Of a DNA stretch of 34,276 bases, positions 23,231 through 31,215 are shown piece after piece. The position numbers were made by a program, and so were the translations under genes. Source of the stretch: CAZDVQ01 sp964508975 (GTDB lineage Bacteria; Bacteroidota; Bacteroidia; Chitinophagales; Saprospiraceae); the NCBI GenBank assembly GCA_964508975.1, contig CAZDVQ010000049.1, positions 1 through 34,276 of the forward strand. Direction: 5' to 3'. Position 1 is the stretch's first letter, and every line of letters begins with the position of its first letter. The notes beneath the pieces are model-generated. The model had not been told where the DNA came from and did not search any database. It saw only the letters and a list, made by a program, of their open reading frames with translations.

Positions 23231-23614
23231 ACCCCTTAAGATTAGCACTCACCTTTTGCCGCTGCCCGGAGGGCAGCCCTTTTTGGTAGCCCCGGGTCAG
23301 CGAAGCGCAACCCGGGGTTCAGGGCGACAACAAAGAAAACCGTGGCGGCAAGCCGTTTGAGCATGTACGATACAGGAATCGCCACGGAATGGTAGCCGTA
23401 CCTGTTTTGCCTACAAACTCGGAGCCTTTGCGCGGCGGGGCAATGTCTAGGCCCATTTTTAACGTTTATCGCCGCGCCTGGGCTTGGGTTGCCACCGCGT
23501 TTATTTCCCCGGGTTGCGCTGCGCTTAACCCGCGGCTAGGATAAGGGTCTGCCCTCGCAGGCAGATTAAGGGCGGTTTGTAAGCTTTCGTTCAAGCGCTG
23601 GAAAGAGGTGTGCT
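23231..23614. other. Non-coding GC-rich region with many hairpins
   Basis: Nothing recognisable as a gene. Perfect hairpins are present, among them GCTGCCCGGAGGGCAGC (23264-23280) and CCCCGGGT ... ACCCGGGG (23290-23317), and a CTGCCCTCGCAGGCAG near 23550. Unlike the surrounding word repeats, the middle (23330-23480) looks like unique sequence that could be a decayed gene or element. It leads directly into the family C repeat. Confidence 0.4.
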
Positions 23615-23743
23615 AATTGTAGCATTTTCAAGGTGGGGTGCATGCAAGCGGAATACGAAGGGTGAAGTGCGGCAGACGGGGTGGTTACAAAGACCAAAAA
23701 ATGCTGAAAAACAATCAAAATAAATAACGCTTAATGGCATTGA
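23615..23743. repeat. Family C interspersed repeat, copy 2
   Basis: Homologous to 1-142 over its length (see that entry), including the exact AACGCTTAATGGCATTG at 23727-23743. As with copy 1, a family A element follows in the same relative orientation. Confidence 0.75.
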
Positions 23744-23777
23744 TCTCGCACGGCGGCGGCATTAGGCTGTCAAAAAA

Positions 23778-23880
23778 TCGCGTTAGCTGCTTGGAGGGTG
23801 CCGCCGTAGGCGGCAGTGCGTAGCACCGAGCGCAGCGAAGCCCGTAAAGGAGCGGCGACGCGTATGCGGCGCAACGCCCA
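23778..23880 (-). repeat. GC-rich family A element, copy 9
   Basis: On the minus strand: TTGGGCGTTGCGCCGCATACG ... AGCAGCTAACGCG. It contains the hairpin GCCGCCTACGGCGGC. It lies just beyond the terminator of the giant surface protein gene. Confidence 0.8.
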
Positions 23881-23888
23881 AAAAATGA

Positions 23889-23922
23889 TAAAAAAAAGAG
23901 GCTACCTTTTTGGGGTAGCCTC
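23889..23922 (-). terminator. Intrinsic terminator of the giant surface protein gene
   Basis: On the minus strand the stem GAGGCTACC / GGTAGCCTC (9 perfect pairs, CCAAAAA loop) is followed by an uninterrupted T tract. It begins 21 bp after the stop codon. Confidence 0.9.
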
Positions 23923-23943
23923 TTGAAGCATATACAGCCGTTT

Positions 23944-26900
23944 TTATTCAGATTTAACGAACTTGTACTGGTGTTTTTCGCCATTGCAGCACATGAACTC
24001 GAGCATGTAAACCCCGTTAGGGAGGTTTGAAATATCGAGCGTGTGCGTGCTAGTGCCTGGGTTGAGGCCCAGGTTATGTTGGCCAACCACTTGTCCTATC
24101 GTGTTGCGGATACTGATAGACAGGTCCTCATCGGCCGCGGTATTCAACTCGATGTTCAACAGGTTGTTGGCAGGGTTAGGATACAGTTTTACGAAGCTTA
24201 ACTCCGTAGCATTCATGCTCAAGTTGATGATGTGGCTGTATTCAAAGCTAGCGTCGTTGTCAACCATGCGCAGGCGGTAGTAATTATCGCCGTTGAACGG
24301 GTAGCGGTCGATGAAATTGTAGCGCGATTGCTCGTTGCTGTTGCCTTGGGCCGTAACTTGGCCGATAGGGCTAAAGTCGATGCCATTGCTGCTACGCTCC
24401 ACCACGAAGTGCGACACGTTAACTTCCTGTGCGGTTACCCAGTTTAGGAAATTTTGCTTGTTCTCGGTTTTGCCGGTAAAGCTCAACAAGGACAAGGGTA
24501 GGGTAGTGCCTGCACCAACTTGAACGCCTAGACCACCACCTGAGAAGCTGGTGATACCGTTGAACTGCACGTAGTTGATACCGTTTTCAGTACCAAAAAT
24601 GGCCGAGCTGGTCAAGTCGAGGATATTACCTGCCGCAATTGGAGAAGTAGCATTCATGCTGGCGTTAGGATCGAACGGGCTGTTTAAGCCAGCACCTGCA
24701 TTGGATACAGATTTGAACCAGAAAGGCGTACCTACAGTACCGCCGCCATTGGCTGCCGACCAGGCTGCTGCGGCATTTAGCACCGCGTTGTATTCATTGG
24801 CATCGTAGTAAAAACGGATGCTCACGGGTTCTTGTAGTACCTGGTTTGTAGGTACAAGTGCTACGTTCCAGAAACGGCGCATGGCAAAACTTGCGTCGGG
24901 GCCATCGGTAAATTGATAGTGGCCAGGGTTAACGCCTACGCCGGGCGTCCAGTTAGCACCACTGGTTGAAAGACCAACGCTAGCCCTTGCAAGTGGTTTA
25001 AGGGCGCTATTGAGGTTGTTGCCAGAAGGGCTCCAGTTGATGGCGAAAACGTAGAATCCAGGGTTAGAGCTAGACTCGTAGTAGGTCCAAGGCGTTTCCT
25101 CGCAAGTAGTTGCAATGTTAAGCTGCGAACTTGGGGCGAGGATAACCGCACCGGATGCACTTACTGCAACCTGAGTAGTGGCAGTGCCAATACAACCGTT
25201 AGCATTGACACTGAGTGTATAGCTCGTGTTGTTGGTTACATTGGTAGCAACAGGGCTAATCACCGAGGTGGAATTCAGGAACGTTGCAGGTGACCAGGTG
25301 TAGCTTACCGGAATGTTGTAAATCACCGTAACCCTTGCATAAGCGTTGTTGAGTGCAGGATCAGGGAATAAGCCCCAGCAGCTGCTGGCGTCAACCGTAA
25401 AGGTATTGGTACTGCCCGCAATGTAATTTGTAACAGGAATATTAACGCTTACCAAGTTAGTTGATGGTGTGCCGCAGCTACACCAACTATTGGTTGAAGG
25501 AACAGTGCCTTCGGTAACGCCATTAACTTGATAATCGTAATTGAGTCCTGGACCGTTGCACTCAACGCCTACGTTATATTCAACTAGAATACTTGTAGGG
25601 GTAGATGTACCTAGATCTAACCAAGTAAAACCTACTGGATTGCCACTGCTACACGAATTGTAACGAGAACCACCGCCGCAATCATTGAACATATTGAATA
25701 GGTCGGTTACGGCTATTTCATACACAATTGTTTGATTAGCAGCAGCTACGCTTGAAGTTCCTGTTAGGTTAACTGTTGAACCTGGGGCACAGAATGGGCC
25801 ATCGTTAGAAGCGGTTACAATGGGTTGTGGCCTAGCTTCAACGTTAACCGTTTGGCAAGGTGCGGTGTTGCAACCGGCAGACTCCCAGCGGCCGTAAAAA
25901 GTAGTATTTGAACTGATGCTAACGTCAAGGTTATTGCCAGTACCTACAGGAGTGCCGTTACATGAACCGCTATACCATTGGATAGTAGAGCCTGCGCCAC
26001 CGCCACCGGTTAAGCTGAGTGTAACGGGGTTAGTACCACAAGCGTATGGAGCAGATGCTACAGCTGCAGTTGCTTCATTAACCACATCAACAACAATAGG
26101 CACAAGTGGTCCTGAACAACCTGCTTGACCTGTCAGTGCAACGATTGTAGCATCGGCATAGCCAAGTGTTTCAAAAGAACCACCGAACTGTGATCCGCCT
26201 TCATGGTGGAAGTACCAACGGTTATTCCAAGGCGAATAAACGATGGTGGCCATATCGCTCAAGCTAGAAAAACTTTGGAAAGTGCTTATGGCACCTGTGC
26301 TTAGATTTTGGCGATCAATACTAGCTCCGTTTACATAAACGCTAAAATAATCAGTTCCTACCTGCTCTGCCCAACCCCAATAGGCCCAGTTTTCAGAACT
26401 ATTATATGAAGGTAGAGATAATCCAGCATTCAAAATAGTAACAGTACCAGATGGTATCTCAACCAAGTATACTAGTCCAGTTGTATTGTGGAAAACAGCA
26501 AATCCATTTCCCGAAAATATACCTGAACCGCTACTCAAGGACATAGAAGCGCTAAGCATAATAGGAGCGCCAGTGGGTTGGAGCATATCATCCAAGGCTT
26601 GGATTCTATCAACGGTTCCACCTCCGCTCGGTAAAATACCAAAACTATTGGCCAGCGAATACACTTGCCCTGCACCAGAAAGGTCTGAAAAGATGCAGTC
26701 CCTGATAACGCCAAGGCTAATGCCGCCTGTCAGGTCAAGGTTATACCGAACCGTATTGTTGTCGCCAGAGTAATAGATATAATTTGAGGTAATGGCGATG
26801 CCGCCCCTGTCGTCTCCTGAAAGGGCATCATGGTCAATAACCGCTGAACCTGTAGCTGCGATACCGCTAACGTATGTAGCGCCTACTGCTGCTCCAATGT

Positions 26901-29900
26901 TTTCAGCAACGTAATAGGTTGTACTCGTACTTGGGCTAGCTGAGTAAGTGTTACCAATGGCTAAAAGATTGGTACCTAGAGGGTCACTAAACCAAACCGG
27001 GGTAGTACCTGCACTACTTGTAGCAGATAGTGATACAAGTGCCCCTTCGCAAATTGAAGTGCTGGTTATATTGGGCACTGGGGCAATTAAACCCGTCACA
27101 TTGGTAACTAGCAGGTTGTAAGATGCCTCGGAAGTGGTATTACAGCTGCCTTCTGCACGCACATAGTACGTGGTGTTGCTGCTAGGGGATACGGAAAGAG
27201 CACTACCTGTACCGACAAGCGTACCTGTACCGTTTGGCCCAGTGTACCAGGTCCATGCGGCACCTGTACCCAAAGAGCCACCATTGATAGATAATGTGCT
27301 GCTGCCACCCAATGTACAGATGGTTTGAGGCGATGCTGAAATGGATGTAGCAGCAACAGAAGGCGTATTGATCGTTACCACTACAGGTACAAGTGGCCCA
27401 GAACAACCTGCTTGACCTACTAGTGTAACGATAGTTGCATTGGCATAGCCGAGTGTTTCTGCAGAACCACCAAACTGTGCTCCGCCTTCGTAGTGGAAGT
27501 ACCAGCGGTTATTCCATGGCGCATAAACGATGGTGGCCATATCGCTCAAGCTAGAAAAGCTTTGGAAAGTACTTACAGCACCTGTGCTTAGGTTTTGCTG
27601 ACTAATGGTGCTCCCAAAATCAACATAAACGGAAAAATAATCAGTACCTACCTGTTGTGCCCAACCCCAGTAGGCCCAGTTTTCAGTATTTTGATGTGCA
27701 GGTATAGATAAACCAGCGTTTAAGACAGTAACAGTACCAGAGGGTAACTCAACCAAGTATACTTGTCCACTTGTGTTGTGGAAAACGGCAAACCCACTTC
27801 CGGAGAAAATACCAGAACCGCCACCTAGCGACATCGAAGCGCTAAGCATAATAGGAGCACCAGTTGGCTGGAGCATATCATCCAAGGCTTGAATACGGTC
27901 GACGGTACCACCGGCATTACTTAATATCCCAGAACCATTAGCCAGCGAATACACCTGTCCTGCGCCGGAGAGGTCTGAAAAGATACAGTCCCTGATAACG
28001 CCAAGGCTAATACCGCCTGTCAAGTCAAGGTTATATCGAACAGAAGAGCCATCGCCTGAATAATAAATATAATTTGAGGTGATAGCGATGCCGCCCCTAT
28101 CATCGTTTGAAAGGGCATTATGGTCAATGACAGCTGAACCAGTGGCAGCAATACCGCTAACGTATGTAGCCCCTGTCTGGGCTCCGATATTCTCTGCCAC
28201 ATAATACGTACTGGTTGTATTGACGGTAGTTGTATAAGAGTTGCCGATAGCCAAGGGGTTGATGCCGCTTGGGTCATCAAACCATACAAGGTTAGTACCC
28301 ATACTTCCTGTTGCCGAAAGTGTTACCGAGGATGGGTTGCAAAACGTAATGTTGCTACTGGTTGGCACTGCGGCAATCAAGCCTGAAACATTGGCTACCT
28401 GTAGGTTGTAAGAAACATTACCGGTGATATTACAACCACCTTCAGCGCGAACATAATAAGTAGTGGCAGTGCTTGGAGATACAGTAATAGAACTACCAGT
28501 CCCAACTAGCGTACCTGTACCGTTAGGCCCCGTATACCATGTCCATGTGGCATTAGTGCCCAATACACCACCATTGATGGATAGCGTACTGCTACCACCA
28601 GAAGTACAGATGGTTGGAGGCGATGCAAGGATAGATGTAGGTGCACTTGATGGTACATCTGACGAAATTGTCACAGCAATACTAGTAGTAGCTATACAGC
28701 CATCAGCAGCCGTAACCGTAATGGTATACGTTTGTGGTGTAGTAGGTGTACAGATCACTGAGCTGGCATTGGTAGCACTCAGGAAGGTAGCTGGCGACCA
28801 AGCATAGCTTAAGCCGCTGCCTGAGGAACTGGAACCGTTTACACTCAATGAAGTGGGTATTCCAGTACAGGCCGCTATACTTGTCGGTGAGGGCGTGGCA
28901 CTTACCGTGTTTTGTGTAATGGTAATACTTTGGTTTGAACTACATGACCCATTGGTGTAGGTAAGGGTATACGTAATAGGTAGCGTTGCATTAGCTGGTA
29001 AATTGGCAACAGTAGCCAAGGTACTCGTAGAGCTCAAGTATGTAGCTGGCGACCACGAAATAGTGGCTCCCCCTGGTAATCCACCCGGAATGAAACCTTC
29101 GATATTAATGTTTTGTGCGCCAGTACCACAGGCTACTGCCGATGCTGGTGTAATATAATCAATACCTTGTACGTTGAAATTATAGGCTACCGTATAGGCA
29201 CCTTTAACAGGGCAGGCATTGTCTTCGACCCTTAAGGTAATACCATATTGGCCTGTACTGCTGCCAGAGGTTGGAACAGTAACGGTAAAAGTGGCAGGGT
29301 TGGTACCAGAAGCACTTATGGTTGTGCCAGGGAAACTACTGGTTAAAGCTAGGACATCGCTGGCATTCACATCTGTCCCTACAATATTAAAGCTTAGTGT
29401 TTGTCCTGCGCAAATATAAAAATTACCAGCACTGTAACTGCCGCCAGTAATGTTATATGGCGTTCCAAGTGTTGGAGCAGTATTGGAGCAACTAAGTATA
29501 ACCACCTGCATGTCGCGCATTACGGTACTGATAAGTACGCCACCTCGATATTCTCTAACCCTTACTGCTAGAACAGCGTTTTGTAAGCCGCTGGGCGTGA
29601 ATGTCATATTGCCGGTAGCACCGTCAAAAACGGCACTGTTGGCAGGGCTCGTGATGAAAGGCTGCGTTGCGGTTGTACCACCGAAATGAGCTAGTGGACT
29701 CGCAGGCCCATCTCTTGGGTCAATCAGGTCGTATACCAATAAATCACCCTCAATGTCGTATGCACCATGGTTGTACGTAAAAGGAACGTTGGCACAAATA
29801 TAAGGCACTGGTAAAGTCGTAAAATCAGGCGAGCTGTTGGTCGGTGCGGCTAAGTTGTTCATCAGCGCCTCAATGTAAATACCATTGGCTGCAACGTTGG

Positions 29901-30327
29901 TTACAGCACCATTCCTACAACAGTCAGAATAACTGATCACCCAGTCACTACAGTTAGCAGGCATGGTAAAGGTAGCCGTATAAATATACTGTTGTACACC
30001 CGGCAATGCTCCACCGCTACAGGTACTTTGGCCTAGTTGTGAGACACAAAGGGGGGAAACCTCAACAGCTCCACCACCTGATAAGGGCATGTTTAGGTTA
30101 GTAGATATACCACAAGAAGCAGAACTAATATTAAGAAATACTGAACCTGGCCCAGGTATGCCTGAACAGTCCCGGTAATACGCTAGCCTGAACTGAAAGG
30201 TATTGCCACTCACGTGGTTGTAGGTCAAGTCGGCACCCATGTTGTGGGAGGCGACCGCCTTGGTACTCAATCCTATACTCAGGACTAAGATGAAGGCTTT
30301 AAAAAATAAAAGTAAGTTTAGTTTCAT
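23944..30327 (-). CDS. Giant T9SS-exported surface protein with a duplicated module of about 430 residues
   Basis: 2127 residues with a signal peptide (ending AVAS, about residue 27), then the HNMGADLTYNHVSGNTFQFRLAYYRDC start typical of large Bacteroidota surface proteins. Residues about 30-275 are cadherin/Ig-like. Several Ig/PKD-like beta repeats with S-W-S-P-A-T-F/Y-L signatures run to about 560. A tandem duplication follows: each copy has two Ig-like units (TWTWYTGPNGTGTLVGTG, TTYYVRAEG) plus a region resembling a beta-propeller or lectin (GGIAITSNYIYYSG ... SDLSGAGQVYSLAN ... NRWYFHYEGG). Copies lie at about 564-990 and 994-1415. Residues about 1430-1900 hold further Ig-like and unassigned beta domains. 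The C-terminal 185 residues carry the LPLSLLSFTGK linker and a type A sorting domain (KLYPNPANNLLNIEL ... NGVYMLEF). Likely an adhesin or gliding-related surface protein; the ligand is unknown. Confidence 0.9.
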   Translation of the reverse strand: MKLNLLLFFKAFILVLSIGLSTKAVASHNMGADLTYNHVSGNTFQFRLAYYRDCSGIPGPGSVFLNISSASCGISTNLNMPLSGGGAVEVSPLCVSQLGQSTCSGGALPGVQQYIYTATFTMPANCSDWVISYSDCCRNGAVTNVAANGIYIEALMNNLAAPTNSSPDFTTLPVPYICANVPFTYNHGAYDIEGDLLVYDLIDPRDGPASPLAHFGGTTATQPFITSPANSAVFDGATGNMTFTPSGLQNAVLAVRVREYRGGVLISTVMRDMQVVILSCSNTAPTLGTPYNITGGSYSAGNFYICAGQTLSFNIVGTDVNASDVLALTSSFPGTTISASGTNPATFTVTVPTSGSSTGQYGITLRVEDNACPVKGAYTVAYNFNVQGIDYITPASAVACGTGAQNINIEGFIPGGLPGGATISWSPATYLSSTSTLATVANLPANATLPITYTLTYTNGSCSSNQSITITQNTVSATPSPTSIAACTGIPTSLSVNGSSSSGSGLSYAWSPATFLSATNASSVICTPTTPQTYTITVTAADGCIATTSIAVTISSDVPSSAPTSILASPPTICTSGGSSTLSINGGVLGTNATWTWYTGPNGTGTLVGTGSSITVSPSTATTYYVRAEGGCNITGNVSYNLQVANVSGLIAAVPTSSNITFCNPSSVTLSATGSMGTNLVWFDDPSGINPLAIGNSYTTTVNTTSTYYVAENIGAQTGATYVSGIAATGSAVIDHNALSNDDRGGIAITSNYIYYSGDGSSVRYNLDLTGGISLGVIRDCIFSDLSGAGQVYSLANGSGILSNAGGTVDRIQALDDMLQPTGAPIMLSASMSLGGGSGIFSGSGFAVFHNTSGQVYLVELPSGTVTVLNAGLSIPAHQNTENWAYWGWAQQVGTDYFSVYVDFGSTISQQNLSTGAVSTFQSFSSLSDMATIVYAPWNNRWYFHYEGGAQFGGSAETLGYANATIVTLVGQAGCSGPLVPVVVTINTPSVAATSISASPQTICTLGGSSTLSINGGSLGTGAAWTWYTGPNGTGTLVGTGSALSVSPSSNTTYYVRAEGSCNTTSEASYNLLVTNVTGLIAPVPNITSTSICEGALVSLSATSSAGTTPVWFSDPLGTNLLAIGNTYSASPSTSTTYYVAENIGAAVGATYVSGIAATGSAVIDHDALSGDDRGGIAITSNYIYYSGDNNTVRYNLDLTGGISLGVIRDCIFSDLSGAGQVYSLANSFGILPSGGGTVDRIQALDDMLQPTGAPIMLSASMSLSSGSGIFSGNGFAVFHNTTGLVYLVEIPSGTVTILNAGLSLPSYNSSENWAYWGWAEQVGTDYFSVYVNGASIDRQNLSTGAISTFQSFSSLSDMATIVYSPWNNRWYFHHEGGSQFGGSFETLGYADATIVALTGQAGCSGPLVPIVVDVVNEATAAVASAPYACGTNPVTLSLTGGGGAGSTIQWYSGSCNGTPVGTGNNLDVSISSNTTFYGRWESAGCNTAPCQTVNVEARPQPIVTASNDGPFCAPGSTVNLTGTSSVAAANQTIVYEIAVTDLFNMFNDCGGGSRYNSCSSGNPVGFTWLDLGTSTPTSILVEYNVGVECNGPGLNYDYQVNGVTEGTVPSTNSWCSCGTPSTNLVSVNIPVTNYIAGSTNTFTVDASSCWGLFPDPALNNAYARVTVIYNIPVSYTWSPATFLNSTSVISPVATNVTNNTSYTLSVNANGCIGTATTQVAVSASGAVILAPSSQLNIATTCEETPWTYYESSSNPGFYVFAINWSPSGNNLNSALKPLARASVGLSTSGANWTPGVGVNPGHYQFTDGPDASFAMRRFWNVALVPTNQVLQEPVSIRFYYDANEYNAVLNAAAAWSAANGGGTVGTPFWFKSVSNAGAGLNSPFDPNASMNATSPIAAGNILDLTSSAIFGTENGINYVQFNGITSFSGGGLGVQVGAGTTLPLSLLSFTGKTENKQNFLNWVTAQEVNVSHFVVERSSNGIDFSPIGQVTAQGNSNEQSRYNFIDRYPFNGDNYYRLRMVDNDASFEYSHIINLSMNATELSFVKLYPNPANNLLNIELNTAADEDLSISIRNTIGQVVGQHNLGLNPGTSTHTLDISNLPNGVYMLEFMCCNGEKHQYKFVKSE
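26099..28638 (-). repeat. Tandem internal gene duplication, period about 1.29 kb
   Basis: The two halves, roughly 26099-27385 and 27386-28638, align with 1287-1290 bp period (429-430 codons). Many differences are synonymous, and both stay open. Confidence 0.85.
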
Positions 30328-30358
30328 GACGAGGGGTTGGGAATTAGTTAACTTTAGC

Positions 30359-30508
30359 TTAAGGGGTAATTATGCGTTCATTGGATGGGCTCAAGGGCAT
30401 ATTTTGTAATTGTTCAGATACTGAACCTTCTGTACTTGGTTTTGGGGAAGGCGCAAATAAAAGATGTGCAAAACAACTTATGATTAAAAGGACAACTAGT
30501 TTTCTCAT
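30359..30508 (-). CDS. Predicted 49-residue exported peptide in the leader of the giant gene
   Basis: An ATG-started ORF with a signal-peptide-like N-terminus (MRKLVVLLIISCFAHLLFA, with Cys12) and a short polar mature part ending SNERIITP. No family is recognised. It lies 31 bp before the giant gene's ATG on the same strand. A good promoter is at 30572-30601. It might be a tethered small lipoprotein, a leader peptide coupling translation of the giant gene, or non-functional. Overlapping ORFs on either strand are weaker. Confidence 0.5.
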   Translation of the reverse strand: MRKLVVLLIISCFAHLLFAPSPKPSTEGSVSEQLQNMPLSPSNERIITP

Positions 30509-30541
30509 ACTTCTCTACTGGGATTGGGATACTATATCGGT

Positions 30542-30557
30542 TGAGCCAGCTGGCTCA
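30542..30557 (-). promoter_or_regulatory. 16-bp perfect palindrome in the 5' leader of the giant-gene operon
   Basis: TGAGCCAGCTGGCTCA is fully self-complementary. It lies about 8-23 nt downstream of the predicted transcription start (near 30565) and 34 nt before the small ORF. It could be an operator for a dimeric repressor or a 5' RNA hairpin. Confidence 0.6.
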
Positions 30558-30571
30558 TTTATGCTAATGCT

Positions 30572-30601
30572 CAAAGGTACGGGGGTATTGTAGGTTACAA
30601 T
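30572..30601 (-). promoter_or_regulatory. Promoter of the small ORF / giant surface protein operon
   Basis: On the minus strand: -33 ATTG (30598-30601), an 18-bp spacer and -7 TACCTTTG (30572-30579). This is the same architecture as the tRNA-Arg promoter in this window (ATTG-N18-TATCTTTG). Confidence 0.65.
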
Positions 30602-31003
30602 GGCTTGGTGTTGTGAACGCCCAGTTTTTGTATGCGGATAACCGATTACCCAATATTTTAGCATTTTGGCAGTCAGTATATGTTTTAAGAGTCCTACCTC
30701 AGTACGCCCTATCCTCTTCACTAGATAGGCGAACTGTTGTGTAGCGGTTAACATCGGCGAGTGGTGCTGACCTACGTTTACGGTTCTTACAATATGGTAA
30801 AGAAATATAATATCAATATCGGTGCTTTACGGATATGAGATATTTTAAAGCTACTGTTGACTTTGTCTATGTAACTAGGGTTATAATTTAACGACATGGT
30901 TCTCTTCTTGGGTTAATGGATGCTCCATATACGCAGTAAGCCGAGTTAAGTTTACTTTAAGCTTGATTAACTTTTAATCCTTTGTAGGTTACATAATTCT
31001 CAC
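30602..31003. other. Gene-free region upstream of the giant-gene promoter
   Basis: About 400 bp between the promoter and the next terminator. Only short ORFs are present (79 codons on the minus strand over 30515-30754, and 36 codons over 30787-30897); neither has family support, and the first is crossed by the promoter. Nothing else is recognised. Confidence 0.4.
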
Positions 31004-31032
31004 AAAAAAAAAGCCTGTCTTTTCAAACAGGC
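31004..31032 (-). terminator. Intrinsic terminator downstream of the kinase operon
   Basis: On the minus strand the stem GCCTGT / ACAGGC (6 bp, 8-nt loop) is followed by nine T residues (A run at 31004-31012). It can end the regulator-kinase transcript, 184 bp after the kinase stop, and also the proposed small RNA. Confidence 0.85.
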
Positions 31033-31083
31033 CTTGGCTCAATGTCTCGGGGTTAACAACGACAATGATATTTTTACCACTAA
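31004..31083 (-). ncRNA. Candidate small RNA of about 80 nt
   Basis: Predicted from signals only. A -7 element TAGCTTTG (31090-31097) with -33 ATTG (31120-31123, spacer 22 bp) sets a start near 31083, and the terminator at 31004-31032 ends it. The product would have a single-stranded 5' half and a 3' terminator hairpin with a U tail, the usual layout of a trans-acting small RNA. Two LytTR-type boxes lie directly upstream. No ORF with a start codon fits inside. The alternative is that the interval is only the 3' end of the kinase transcript. Confidence 0.4.
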
Positions 31084-31089
31084 GTAATC

Positions 31090-31123
31090 CAAAGCTATAT
31101 ACTCGCAGCTAAATAGTATCAAT
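31090..31123 (-). promoter_or_regulatory. Promoter inside the gap downstream of the kinase gene
   Basis: On the minus strand: -33 ATTG (31120-31123) and -7 TAGCTTTG (31090-31097), an exact TAnnTTTG. The spacer is 22 bp, slightly longer than the 18 bp of the two better promoters in this window. Confidence 0.45.
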
Positions 31124-31129
31124 TATGTT

Positions 31130-31159
31130 GTGAACGGTCGTTTTTTGTGTGTGAACGGT
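31130..31159 (-). promoter_or_regulatory. Paired LytTR-type binding boxes
   Basis: GTGAACGGT occurs at 31130-31138 and 31151-31159. On the minus strand this is ACCGTTCAC twice, as direct repeats with a 12-bp gap and 21-bp period, i.e. two helical turns on one DNA face. LytTR regulators bind 9-bp direct repeats resembling [TA][AC][CA]GTTN[AG][TG] with a 12-13 bp spacer; all but the last base fit. It sits 6 bp upstream of the promoter at 31090-31123. Confidence 0.6.
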
Positions 31160-31215
31160 ATTTTTGAGTGCTTAAACTTTTTTGCAATGCTTATTAACCC
31201 ATCATTTTATCCAGT

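Noticed and set aside
30515..30754. 79-codon minus-strand ORF before the small exported peptide
   Set aside because: Its 3' half contains the predicted promoter (30572-30601) and the palindrome; no family resemblance or membrane/signal feature.
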